Below are positions 11,376-22,266 of a stretch of 64,000 nt of DNA, one piece after another. Below the pieces are notes generated by a model. That model had not been told where the DNA came from, did no database searches, and worked only from the letters and a program-made list of their open reading frames with translations. The DNA lies in NCBI GenBank assembly GCA_028564925.1, contig CM053033.1, forward strand, positions 82,435,968-82,499,967. Reading direction: 5' to 3'. Source of the DNA: Lithobates sylvaticus. Its lineage: Eukaryota > Chordata > Amphibia > Anura > Ranidae. Within the stretch, counting starts at the first letter, position 1, and every line of letters starts with the position of its first letter. The position numbers were made by a program, and so were the translations under genes.

Positions 11376-11960
11376 TCAAAGACCGTCTCCTGTCATTTTT
11401 ACAATTTTTGCCACTTTTTTGGTGAAATGGTAGGGGTACTTTTGTACCCCCTTACCATTTCACACAGGGGGGAGGCCGGGATCTGGGGGTCCCCTTGTTA
11501 AAGGGGGCTTCCAGATTCCGATAAGCCCCCCGCCCGCAGACCCCCACAACCACCGGCCAGGGTTGTGGGGATGAGGCCCTTGTCCTCATCAACATGGGGA
11601 CAAGGTGCTTTGGGGGGGACCCCAAAGCATCCTCCCAATGTTGAGGGCATGTGGCCTGGTACGGTTCAGGCGGGAGGGGGGGCCGCTCTCGTCCCCCCCT
11701 CCTTTCCTGCGGCCTGCCAGGTTGCGTGCTCGGATAAGGGTCTGGTATGGATTTTATGGGGGACCCCACGCCATTTTTTTGGGCTAGGGTTCCCCTTAAA
11801 ATCCATCCCAGACCTCAAGGGTCTGGTATGGATTTTGAGGGGGACCCTACGCCATTTTTTTTTTTTTTTTTGGCTGGGGGTCCCCCTTAATATCCATCCC
11901 AGACCTGAAGGGCCTGGTTATTGAATTTGGGGGGACCCCTACACATTTTTTTATCAATGA

Positions 11961-12719
11961 CTTCAATGAATGACAGTTCTCTGTATTACGGATCCAACAA
12001 TTCATTTGCCGGCAATAGCTGCGACTCGTGATTTTAAATAGTTTTTTTTTTCCTGCAAAAATGACACTGTGCAGGAACAGTTCCCTATATTAGATATACT
12101 GAATCTCGAATCATTCGAAGCATTCGTTATATCCGCTATTATAATTTCTTTCCTGTTAGTTGAAATTACATATTTGTTAGTTACAATACAACATTCGAAT
12201 TGTTCTCTGTATTGCGGGAATCGGCAATTAGCCGCGAGTGATTTTAAATGTCTTTTTTTCCTGCAAAAATGACACATTGTACAGAGAGAGTTCTAAACAC
12301 GGGAAACATGACACCCTTCATAGGCATACTATAGAGTATATAGTATATAGAAGGGCGCAGGTTTCCTGTGTTTAGAACTCTCTCTGTACAATGTGTCATT
12401 TTTGCAGGAAAAAAAGACATTTAAAATCACTCGCGGCTAATTGCCGATTCCCGTAATACAGAGAACAATTCGAATGTTGTATTGTAACTAACAAATATGT
12501 AATTTCAACTAATATGAAAGAAATTATAATAGCGGATATAACGAATGCTTCGAATGATTCGAGATTCAGTATATCTAATATAGAGAAATGTTCCTGCAGT
12601 GTCATTTTTGCAGGAAAAAAAAAAACTATTTAAAATCACGAGTCGCAGCTATTTGCCGGCAAATGAATTGTTGGATCCGTAATACAGAGAACTGTCATTC
12701 ATTGAAGTCATTGATAAAA
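11961..12719. repeat. Central spacer and hairpin of the palindromic element
   Basis: AT-rich mirrored spacers flank the master centre near 12334. Inverted stems starting TTGTACAGAGAGAG (from 12277) and ending at 12391 enclose a loop with ACTATAGAGTATATAG. The spacers contain direct subrepeats ending in CCTGCAAAAATGACAC. The same CTGCAAAAATGACAC motif also borders the outer side of the cassettes, so it may mark old cassette edges. Confidence 0.7.
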
Positions 12720-14510
12720 AAATGTGTAGGGGTCCCCCCAAATTCAATAACCAGGCCCTTCAGGTCTGGGATGGATATTAAGGGGGACCCCCAGCCAAAA
12801 AAAAAAAAAAAATGGCGTAGGGTCCCCCTCAAAATCCATACCAGACCCTTGAGGTCTGGGATGGATTTTAAGGGGAACCCTAGCCCAAAAAAATGGCGTG
12901 GGGTCCCCCATAAAATCCATACCAGACCCTTATCCGAGCACGCAACCTGGCAGGCCGCAGGAAAGGAGGGGGGGACGAGAGCGGCCCCCCCTCCCGCCTG
13001 AACCGTACCAGGCCACATGCCCTCAACATTGGGAGGGTGCTTTGGGGTCCCCCCCAAAGCACCTTGTCCCCATGTTGATGAGGACAAGGGCCTCATCCCC
13101 ACAACCCTGGCCGGTGGTTGTGGGGGTCTGCGGGCGGGGGGCTTATCGGAATCTGGAAGCCCCCTTTAACAAGGGGACCCCCAGATCCCGGCCTCCCCCC
13201 TGTGTGAAATGGTAAGGGGGTACAAAAGTACCCCTACCATTTCACCAAAAAAGCGTCAAAAATTGTAAAAATGACAGGAGACAGTCTTTGACAATTCCTT
13301 TATTAAAATCTTCTTTCTTCTTTCTTCTGGTCTTCCTTTCTTCATCTTCTCCTTCCGGCATCTTCTTCCATCTTCTTCTTCCTTCGATTCGCTTCTTCTT
13401 CCTCCGGTCTTCTCGTCCTTCTCGTCCGGCGTCGTCCTTCTCGTCCGGCATCGGCGTCTCTTCTCGCAGGCCGCTCCTCGCAATGGGAGGCTCCCGCTCT
13501 GTGAGGCTTCGCTCCGGGTGACAGGTCTTGTATAACGAAGGCACCCGGTGACCCCGCCCCCTCTCTGACGTCATGGGGAAAGCCATAGGGAATTCCACAT
13601 GACGTCCCCGTGCGTCAGAGGGGGCGGGGTCACCAGGTGCCTTCGTTATAAAAGACCTGTCACCCGGAGCGAAGCCTCACAGAGCGGGAGCCTCCCATTG
13701 CGAGGAGCGGCCTGCGAGAAGAGACGACGATGCCGGACGAGAAGGACGACGCCGGACGAGAAGGACGAGAAGACCGAGGAAGAAGAAGCGAATCGAAGGA
13801 AGAAGAAGATGGAAGAAGATGCCGGAAGGAGAAGATGAAGAAAGGAGAAGATGACGGAAGGAGAAGATGAAGAAAGGAAGACCAGAAGAAAGAAGAAAGA
13901 AGATTTTAATAAAGGAATTGTCAAAGACTGTCTCCTGTCATTTTTACCATTTTTGCCACTTTTTTGGTGAAATGGTAGGGGTACTTTTGTACCCCCTTAC
14001 CATTTCACACAGGGGGGGGGCCGGGATCTGGGGGTCCCCTTGTTAAAGGGGGCTTCCAGATTCCGATAAGCCCCCCGCCCGCAGACCCCCACAACCACCG
14101 GCCAGGGTTGTGGGGATGAGGCCCTTGTCCTCATCAACATGGGGACAAGGTGCTTTGGGGGGGACCCCAAAGCATCCTCCCAATGTTGAGGGCATGTGGC
14201 CTGGTACGGTTCAGGCGGGAGGGGGGGCCGCTCTCGTCCCCCCCTCCTTTCCTGCGGCCTGCCAGGTTGCGTGCTCGGATAAAGGGTCTGGTATGGATTT
14301 TGAGGGGGACCCCACGCCATTTTTTTTTTTTTTTTGGCCGGGGTTCCCCTTAAAATCCATCCCAGACCTGAAGGGTCTGGTATGGATATTTGGGGGGGAC
14401 CCCACGCCATTTTTTTTATTTTTTTTTGGCTGGGGTCCCCCTTAATATCCATACCAGACCTGAAGGGCCTGGTTATTGAATTTGGGGGGACCCCTACGCT
14501 TTTTTTTTTT
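12720..14510. repeat. Palindromic cassette, copy 2 (centre about 13590)
   Basis: This is the mirror-image counterpart of copy 1, with the same order of parts. The CRE TGACGTCA is at 13566-13573. The right purine tract (about 13730-13890) carries an extra duplicated stretch with GAAGATGACGG not seen in copy 1, so the copies have diverged. AATAAA occurs in both outward directions, near 13300 (minus) and 13908 (plus). Confidence 0.85.
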
Positions 14511-14589
14511 CTGCAAAAATGACACTTTGTCATTCGAATTCATTCGTTATATCTGCTATAATAATTTCGTTCAAATTAGTTGAAATTCG

Positions 14590-14960
14590 ATATTGGTAGT
14601 TGGATTTACTAACGATTCGTAACTATTCATAACGATTCGTAACGATTCGTAACGATTCGTAACTATTCATAACGATTCGTAACGATTCGTAACTTGAAAT
14701 TGAAATTCGATATTTGTAGTTGGATTTGAATTGTTCTCTGTGTTATGAGAACCAACAATTCATTAGCCGCGTTAACGATTCGTAACGATTCGTAACGATT
14801 CGTAACGATTCGTAACTTTACTAACGATTCGTAAAAAAAATTACGATTCGTCCGAATTTCGTATTTCGTACGAATTCGAACGGAATTTCGTACACGAATT
14901 ACGAATTACGAATTTTTTTTATATACGAAACGGGACGAAACGAAACGAAACGAATTTTTT
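14590..14960. repeat. Subterminal array of CGATTCGTAA repeats, right arm
   Basis: This is the mirror of the left subterminal array: repeated AACGATTCGT units with AACTATTCAT variants, then ACGAAACGAAACGAA near the right end. It lies immediately inside the right terminus. Confidence 0.75.
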
Positions 14961-14973
14961 GGCAGTTCCCATG

Positions 14974-14977
<4 letters not shown>

Positions 14978-15026
<49 letters not shown>
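14978..15026. repeat. (TA)n(TG)n microsatellite
   Basis: A TA dinucleotide run of about 28 bases is followed by a TG run of about 20 bases, at the right border of the palindromic element. Confidence 0.9.
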
Positions 15027-15027
<1 letters not shown>

Positions 15028-15979
15028 AGCACTGACCCCCGAAGGAGCTGCTGGTTTTATTTGGGCTTACCGTTACCTCACTTACTTGCTTCTCCGTCTT
15101 GGGGTTCCCATGGAAAGTGGCCCAAAGTAATGTTGAGACTGACACTGAATCCTCTTTTGGGCTGTTTATTTAGAAAAGAAGACAAAGTCTCGTAATAAAA
15201 GGTAGAGGGTTAGGGGTGAGTTCAGGTACTTAAGATTGCAGGGTGAAGATACTAGAATAATCCAAAAGATTTCACTGCTTCACAACTGGATTCAATTACC
15301 GGCCGGCTAGACCTCTCTCACTAGGCTTAGCAGCTGGTAGGATGCTTGGTAAAGTCTCTGCCACAGACTTGTAGGTTACACTTTAGCTTCACTGAGAGAT
15401 TGCATAAACTTTAAAGAACTAACATACGGTACTAGTATCTCTCAGCCGGGCTGGCGATACCGTATGAATGTTGATCCAGGATGTGTCCTTCAACTAAGTC
15501 TCCAGGCTCCATTCAGAGAAGCCAGCCTTGCGCTCGGCCTTCTCCTGAGCGAGTCCTCCCCTGGGGTACTTCAGTTGCTGGGCCTCTCCCTTCAAATGAG
15601 ACGGCACCGGACCTTCCCTTGGATCAGTAGGATCCGAACTTCAGTCAGGCCTGTCCCTTCAGTTACCTTGCCTCGGGCTAGCCAGCCCCCAGACGCAGGA
15701 TGCGTGGTTCCGCACCCCAGGCCAGGAGGGCCACAGGGCTGGGTCAGGAGGACCACCAGAACCAAACAGACAGAAAATAATCCCCCTAGCTCAAGTTAAC
15801 TCTAGCTCCGTCCACTCCAACACACTACATACGGCTGCTATGTAAGCAGCCTTATATAGTGTGGGGCGTGGACTTGGCCCCCTGAGCCATGATTGGCCAA
15901 AAGCACCCTGCCTTTGGCCAATCATGGCTCTCGCAGCAGAGTGCGCTGTGAACTTGTGAACATCGGGACCATCCCTAAT
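15025..15979 (-). repeat. Unclassified repeat with LTR-like left end and hAT-MITE right end
   Basis: The stretch starts TGTAGCACTGACC, echoing the end of the LTR at 33281-34496 (TGCTACA on the other strand). From about 15815 to 15979 it resembles the right part of the hAT MITE at 35112-36642, including TATATAGTGTGGGGCGTG and the ATTGGCCAA palindromes, and ends ATCCCTA. Read on the minus strand this gives CCAAT boxes, a TATA box (CTATATAAGG) and an AATAAA near 15166, as in a solo LTR. Which interpretation holds is open. Confidence 0.45.
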
Positions 15980-16019
15980 TATTATTAATTTATTCTTTTT
16001 CAGCAAGGTCAATAAAGAC

Positions 16020-16330
16020 ATGATGAGAAAGTCCTGACCTTAACCCGATAGAACACCTTTGGGATGAATTAGAGCGGAGACTGCAAGCCAGGCCTTCTTG
16101 TTCACATCCGTGTCTGACCTCACAAATGCGCTTCTGGAAGCGTGGTCAAACTTTCCCATAGACACATTCCTAAACCTTGTGGACAGCCTTCCCAGAAAAG
16201 TTGAAGCTGTTCTAGCTGCAAAGGGTGGGCTGACTCAATATTGAACCCTATGGACTAAGACTGGGATGCCATTAAAATTCATGTGCGTGTAAAGGCAGGT
16301 GTCCCAAAACTTTTGGCAATATAGTGTATA
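16020..16330 (+). mobile_element. Tc1/mariner 3' fragment
   Basis: The sequence encodes remnants of the transposase carboxyl end, including the phrase IEHLWDELERRLQARP with the third catalytic acid. It closes with the typical right terminal motif TGTCCCAAAACTTTTGGCAA and TATAGTGTATA. The 5' part is missing. Confidence 0.85.
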
Positions 16331-17508
16331 TAGTCAGCTCATGTGTCTGATTCCTTCTCATACACAAAAAAAAAGTGATTAATATGCATTAAAATTGCAT
16401 GTTAATGTACATTCAAACTACACATTAGCAAAACATAAAGTCACTGTATTGCTGTATGTATAGAGGTGTGAATAAGCATTGCAATGGAGCGTTATCAATG
16501 AGTTTTGTGAATAAACCCCACCATTTATATCCACCTAAAGCCAGTTATCATGTTATCATGTTTCAGAACAAATATCCATTGTTCAAGAACATGGCAAGAG
16601 GCGTGAAAGCTGTTCCATTTTCATAATCCGATCCCCATGGTACCATTCAAGTCTTTGACTAGTATTAACTATTCCATGTACATGGATGAAGGTGTGAATT
16701 GTTGTCAGCACAACAAAGTTGCAATACTTTATACAATTTTCTTATTAAATTTCCATTTAGATTTAATTTCGACTATGTAGTGTAAGGGCCTGCCTGATAG
16801 CATACACATTTAAAGTGTTTAGGTCTGACCTCATATTATATGGTTTTGGAAAAATCTAAAGGAAAATTGTACAGTATAATGTATGGCCAGCCTGTATGTG
16901 GATAATCAATGGTGTTTAAGGTCCGCACAGAAAAAAATTAAAAGTGAATACACTAAATATATCAACTGGCAAGAGCAGCTTCCATTCACCCAAGCTGGTA
17001 ACACTTTATATAGGCACTAGAGCCGGTAGTGTAGTAGAGCTCATGCGTTTCATTTAATAAGGTGTCGATGTTGAGGTTTCAGATGTCATCAAATATCCAT
17101 TGATCTCCGATGATCAGAGACACTGACCGTGGGTACTAAAGGCAAGGCAGACTGTCCAGCAGAATGACCAAGGTGTATGAAAGAAAAGCTTTTTTATTGG
17201 AACTCACAGCGCATTTTGGGGCCTCCCTCCTCCATTTTGTCAGGTGAATAAGCAAACCATACCATACATGCTTCTATATCAGCCTGGGCTGCAGAGGTAA
17301 AGCCTAACTCCAGTTTTTATTTAAAGTGTTAGATCACCTTTACAGAACAAATGTAAAGGCAAACTAACACAGTACATCCTCCCCACCCCTTCCCGGTCCT
17401 TCGGTGCCATCAATTGTGGCACTGGAGGGGGGAGGAATCCGATGAGCGGAAGTTCCACTTTAGGGTGGAACTCCGCTTTAAGATAGTTTGTTGGGACCAA
17501 GCTGGTTT
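16331..17508. other. Intergenic stretch, no gene seen
   Basis: It is AT-rich, with an old repeat fragment around 17330-17480 (GGAACTCCGCTTTAAG motif, repeated elsewhere in frog DNA from memory). I see no conserved coding exon or transposon ends. Confidence 0.4.
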
Positions 17509-19261
17509 AAATGAACTATTTCCTTCTGAATACATGCACCCGTTGTGAGTGCTGTATAACCAATATGTAGAATCAGCTACAATCAGTATCCAGTTCAGTG
17601 TTCCGGCCAGGGGCGGACTGACAACTCATGGGGCAATAGAAGATCATGGGGCCCCCTTGGTCCCCACACTCAAGCCACACCTGCACAGGGAGACACAGAA
17701 GGTGGGAGAGCACACAGGGGGATACTGTGTGTGTGGGGGGGGGGGGGAGAAAGCACACAGGTGGACACTGGGGGGGGGGAGAAAGCACACAGGTGGACAC
17801 TGGGGGGGAAGAAAGCACACAGGTGGACACTGGGGGGGGAGAAAGCACACAGGTGGACACTGGGGGGTGGGGAGAAAGCACACAGGTGGACACTGGGGGG
17901 GAAGAAAGCACACAGGTGGACACTGGGGGGGGGGGAGAAAGCACACAGGTGGACACTAGGGGGGGGAGAAAGCACACAGGGGGACACTGGGGGGAGACCA
18001 CACAGGGGGACACTGGGGGGAGAGAGCACACAGGGGGACACTGGGGGGGAGAGCACACAGGGGGACACTGAGGGGGGGAGAGCACACGGGGGGACACTGT
18101 GGGGGAGCACACGGGGACACTGGGAGGGAGCACACAGGGGGACACTGGAGGGAGAATACACACACACATAGGGGGACACTGGAGGGAGAGCACACACAGG
18201 GGGACACTGGAGGGAGAACACGCACACAGGGGGACACTGGAGGGAGAACGCACACACAGGGGGACACTGGAGGGAGAGCACACACACACACAGGGGGACA
18301 CTGGAGGGAGAACACGCACACAGGGGGACACTGGAGGGAGAACGCACACACAGGGGGACACTGGAGGGAGAGCACACACAGGGGGACACTGGAGGGAGAG
18401 CACACACAGGGGGACACTGAAGGGAGAGCACACACACACAGGGGGACACTGGAGGGAGAGCACACACACACAGGGGGACACTGGAGGGAGAGCACACACA
18501 CACAGGGGGACACTGGAGGGAGAGCACGCACACAGGGGGACACTGGAGGGAGAGCACGCACACAGGGGGACACTGGAGGGAGAACGCACACACAGGGGGA
18601 CACTGGAGGGAGAGCACACACAAGGGGACACTGGAGGGAGAGCACACACACACAGGGGGACACTGGAGGGAGAACACGCACACAGGGGGACACTGGAGAG
18701 AGAACGCACACACAGGGGGACACTGGAGGGAGAGCACACACAAGGGGACACTGGGGGGAGAGCACACACACACACACAGGGGGACACTGGAGGGAGAACA
18801 CGCACACAGGGGGACACTGGAGGGAGAACGCACACACAGGGGGACACTGGAGAGAGAGCACACACAGGGGGACACTGGAGGGAGAGCACACACAAGGGGA
18901 CACTGGAGGGAGAGCACACACATACAGGGTGACACTGGAGGGAGAACACACACACACAGGGGGACACTGGAGGGAGAGCACACACACACAGGGTGACACT
19001 GGAGGGAGAACACACACACACAGGGGGACACTGGAGGGAGAACACACACAGGGGGACACTGGAGGGAGAACATACACACACACACACACAGGGGGACACT
19101 GGAAAGAAAGCACACACACACAGGGGGACACTGGCGGGAGAATGCACACACACAGGGGGGGACACTGGCGGGAGAATGCACACACACAGGGGGACACTGG
19201 AGGGAGAACATACACACACAGGGGGACACTGGAGAGAGAACGCACACACACAGGGGGATCC
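17509..19261. repeat. Tandemly duplicated 1.75 kb segment with minisatellite
   Basis: The 130 bases from 17509 (AAATGAACTATTTCC onward) recur from 19262 with an offset of 1753, including the 8-bp site GTTCCGGC and the hAT terminus CAGGGGCGGACTGAC. The segment therefore copies flank plus the start of the hAT element at 19361. The junction falls inside the minisatellite, pointing to unequal exchange. Confidence 0.85.
17730..19258. repeat. Minisatellite, unit about 26-36 bp
   Basis: Some 40-50 units of the type CACACAGGGGGACACTGGAG plus GGAGAG run head to tail. The left end has a subtype with GGTGGACACTGGGGGG; the rest differ in the number of CA repeats. The unit contains no stop in several frames, so very long Cys/Val/Pro-rich or Gly/Thr/His-rich open frames appear on both strands. 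None is a gene. Confidence 0.95.
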
Positions 19262-19360
19262 AAATGAACTATTTCCTTCTGAATACATGCACCCGTTGTG
19301 AGTGCTGTATAACCAATATGTAGAATCAGCTACAATCAGTATCCAGTTCAGTGTTCCGGC

Positions 19361-20296
19361 CAGGGGCGGACTGACAACTCATGGGGCCCCCAGGCAATAG
19401 AAGATCATGGGGCTGGGGCCCCCTTGGTCCCCACACTCAAGCCACACCTGCACAGGGAGACACGGGAGGAGGGAGAGCACACAGGGGGATACTGTGTGTG
19501 TGTGTGGGGGGGGGGAGAAAGCACACAGATGGACACTGGGGGGGGGAGAAAGCACACAGGTGGACACTGGGGGGGAAGAAAGCACACAGGTGGACACTGG
19601 GGGGAGAAAGCACCCAGGTGGACACTGGGGGGGGGGGAGAAAGCACCCAGGTGGACACTGGGGGGGGGGGAAGCACACAGGTGGACACTGGGGGGGGGAG
19701 AAAGCACACAGGGGGACACTGGGGGAGGAGAGCACACAGGGGGACACTGGGGGAGGGAGAGCACACAGGGGGACACTGGGGGAGGGAGAGGACACTGGGG
19801 GGGAGCACACAGGGGGACACACACACAGGGGGACACTCACAAAGGGGGGCACACACACACACAGGGGGACACTGGAGGGAGAGTACACACACACAGGGGG
19901 ACACACACACAGGGGGACACTGTGGGGTGGGGGGACCCGGGGCCCATGCATCTGTACCCCCCCATCACTTGTGGCGGTCCTGGTGTCTTAATCTAGGCTT
20001 CACTCACCGATGCCGATGAAGCATCTGTATTACATGCGGTGATGCCGGTAATAATACTTCTAACGGTGCGCTGCTCCCAGATGACTTCACGACGCATACA
20101 GTACAAGCACCTGGGACAGAGGGGAGGGAAGGAGGGGCCAGCGAGGAGTAGTGTGCGCCGTTAGCAGTATTATTATCGACATCGCGGCATGTAATACAGC
20201 CGCTTCAAGTGGCCTCTCATGTGGCCGAGTCCGAGCCCCTAATGGCCTTGGGCCCTCGGGCGGGGCCCGAGTGACCGACTGGTCAGTCCGCCCCTG
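19361..20296. mobile_element. hAT-type element with internal minisatellite
   Basis: Terminal inverted repeats CAGGGGCGGACTGAC on the left and GTCAGTCCGCCCCTG on the right are flanked by the 8-bp duplication GTTCCGGC (19353-19360 and 20297-20304). Eight-base duplications and CAGGGG ends define hAT. The interior is the GGACACTGGGGG minisatellite (to about 19930) followed by 350 bases of unique sequence; there is no transposase. A second left end with the same duplication site is at 17600-17608, from the segmental duplication. Confidence 0.9.
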
Positions 20297-20304
20297 GTTC
20301 CGGC

Positions 20305-21090
20305 AGAGGTATGGGAACTTCCTTTCCTGTTCTGGCAACAGAATCAGACCACCCTGAAAACTGAGGAAACCCACCCAAATCTCTGAAAGAGCATACCAAA
20401 TCTTTGCATACAGAGTCCTTGTGGGAACTCAGTCCAGGACCCTAGGACATAGCCCAGGCCACAGTGCTATCTGCTCCACTTAAATGGACTGTCTGATTTG
20501 GGTACATATAACAGATATATTTGTTTAGTTGTCCATACCTTTAAAATTGCACACTTTCCCACACTGCACAAAAACAAACAGCCCTCCTGCAGATATGGGG
20601 TGGTGCCATAAATTTATTTTTTTCTTCTATCGTACCTTTTTATGAAGTACATAGTGTACCATCCGGTCTTCGGTGCAGGACGTCATATCCTTTTTGTGCG
20701 GCGAGCCCCCCACGCTGTCTTCAGGGACCTGTGTGTGTCCCAGAAGACAGCTGGCCATTCACAAAGCGCAGTGCGACTCACGCATGCGCAGTAGGAAACG
20801 AGCAGTGAAGCGGCAAGGCTCCACTGCCGGTTTCTCTTAGTTAGAATGGCGGCACCTGCACCCGATCCGATGGACAGATCGGCCTCAGGGGGCCGACATC
20901 GCGGGCTTCCTGGACAGGTTAGTGTCTTAATTAAATGTCAGCAGCTATAGTGTTTGTCGCTGCTGACTTTTAAAAAAAAAGATTTTTTCACGCGTAGGCC
21001 AGCCCATTGAAATGAATGGGCTACTCTAAATGCCACACACAAAAGCACACGCTACAATATGCTCTGTCGCATATGAATGGAGTGAAGGGG
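20305..21090. other. Unclassified repeats upstream
   Basis: A GC-richer block at about 20640-20930 (with ACTCACGCATGCGCAGT and AGAATGGCGGCACCTG) looks like an interspersed repeat but has no terminal repeats I can define. No gene was recognised. Confidence 0.35.
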
Positions 21091-21099
21091 GCCTTAGCC

Positions 21100-21375
21100 C
21101 CTGTTCACACTGGTGCAAATTGGCATGCTATTTGACAGGTCCAAATGGCATGACAAGTCACACCCTATTGTCGCCAATGGAACTGTTCAAATTGGTGTCA
21201 TGCTGACTTTGCGGTGCCATACTGATTTGAGAAAAAAGTTCCTGCACTATTTTTGCTGATTTCAGGTGCGACTTGCATAGACATCTGTGCATGAAGTTGC
21301 ATAGATGTTAGCCAAGTTTCACTGACATGCGGCTTTAAAATCGTGCGATTTCAAGTGAAGTCGCACGATTACAAA
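21100..21375. repeat. MITE fragment, CTGTTCACACTGGTGC type
   Basis: The stretch carries phrases such as GTTCACACTGGTGCAAATTG, TAGACATCTGTGCATGAAG and GAAGTCGCACGATT. The same phrases recur in reverse orientation at 23390-23645, so the two are copies of one family. Confidence 0.6.
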
Positions 21376-21771
21376 GTCGGATTCAGTGCTGAGCCAGGGA
21401 TTAGAAGTAATTTTGGTCTGGCAATGTTTTCTTGCTGCTATTTTAGTTTTCTAAGAATTTTTTGGATTTACAATGTTAGTACATGCACACAAGGACAACT
21501 TCTCTATATCAGTATTGAATTTCTTCATCGTTGGTCCGCTGATTAGACACAACCTATAACAAAACATACAAGTGAAATAAAGAAGTAAACGTAGATATTT
21601 GATTGGGTCATTACTGGATGTGGCCAAATGAGAAAGAGGAAGTGGAAACTTCCAAGAAATGTCACAATAGAATGTAGAACTTCCACAGCCATCACCTTGT
21701 TTTAGTTTTAAAAGTGACAGTGTGACATAAAATATTGCAACGACCGCCATTTTATTCTCTAGGGTCTCTGC

Positions 21772-21773
<2 letters not shown>

Positions 21774-21843
<70 letters not shown>
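21774..21843. repeat. (AT)n microsatellite
   Basis: About 35 uninterrupted AT dinucleotides. Confidence 0.97.
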
Positions 21844-21845
<2 letters not shown>

Positions 21846-21924
21846 GTTCGGGGGTTCTAAGTAATTTTCTAGCAAAAAATACAGATTTTAACTTGTAAGC
21901 AACGAGTGTATCAGAAAAAGGCTA

Positions 21925-22266
21925 AGGCCTCTTTCAGACCTGCGGATCCATATTTAGCCATCCGCTTGCTCCGTTGATCACCGCTTGAGCCGGCGGATGG
22001 CAAGTCCGTCTCTGCACACTGTGCAGGAACGGACCTGTCAGAGAGACCGCTCTCCTCTATGGGGGGATCGGATGATTACAGACCGCCTGTCCGTTTTAAT
22101 CCGATCTGATCCGCCAGTCGGATGGAAAATAGGACATCCATCTGTCTGGATTTTGCGGAGCGGATCGGATGTCAGCGGACATGTCACCGCTGACATTAGT
22201 TGCTCCATAGAGCTGTATGGAGCGATCCGCCTGATCTGAACGGTCCGCACATGTGAAAGGGGCCTA
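21925..22266. mobile_element. MITE with AGGCC(T/C)CTTTCA termini
   Basis: The left end AGGCCTCTTTCAGACCTGCG mirrors the right end, whose complement reads AGGCCCCTTTCACATGTGCG. The interior has many GCGGATCGGAT-type palindromes. A related, more diverged copy is at 51215-51575. There is no coding capacity. Confidence 0.65.

Larger units (their letters stand above)
10190..11960. repeat. Palindromic cassette, copy 1 (centre about 11076)
   Basis: Two 0.88 kb arms mirror each other. From the centre outward each arm has a GC-box/CRE core, a purine-rich tract coding-like for Lys, Arg and Glu, an AATAAA, a GGGGTAC...GTACCCC hairpin, and a GC-rich block with conserved phrases such as GACAAGGTGCTTTGGGG and GTCTGCGGGCGGGGGG. 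Then come two or three short units of the type CAGACCTGAAGG-GTCTGG-TATGGAT ending in poly-T or poly-A. Inverted repeats are visible directly. No protein family is recognisable. Confidence 0.85.
9757..14977. mobile_element. Hierarchical palindromic (foldback) element, 5.2 kb
   Basis: The ends are inverted copies: TAGACATG then GATTCGTTTCGT on the left, and the complement ending CATGTCTA on the right. The whole element folds about a centre near 12334. Each 2.6 kb arm contains its own palindrome, centred near 11076 and 13590. The three centres are spaced 1258 and 1256 bases apart. From outside to centre each arm has subterminal arrays of TTACGAATCG, a 1.77 kb palindromic cassette (10190-11960 or 12720-14510), and an AT-rich spacer. 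The arms differ by small indels, so this is not a perfect mirror of one read. There is no transposase. TA flanks suggest a non-autonomous Tc1/mariner-type or foldback element, but the family is unassigned. Confidence 0.85.

Noticed and set aside
10247-14533. Many Arg/Glu/Lys-rich and Pro/Arg-rich open frames of 90-178 residues in the palindromic element
   Set aside because: GC-rich and purine-only sequence has few stops in any frame. The frames differ between the two element types and overlap on both strands, so base composition explains them.
9757-14977. Palindrome as a sequencing or assembly artefact
   Set aside because: Arms differ by several indels and an extra internal duplication in one cassette, and outer ends abut different flanks; still worth a read-level check.
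15025-15829. A complete solo LTR from TGTAGCA to CACTACA
   Set aside because: The presumed right end lies inside sequence shared with a hAT MITE, and no target duplication could be found; kept only as an unclassified repeat.
18099-18932. 277-residue plus-strand Gly/Thr/His/Glu-rich open frame
   Set aside because: Same minisatellite read on the other strand.
17573-19288. 571-residue minus-strand open frame rich in Cys, Val, Pro and Ser, with similar frames of 435-525 residues
   Set aside because: It is produced by a ~30 bp minisatellite lacking stops in several frames on both strands; phase varies between units and nothing protein-like exists outside the array.
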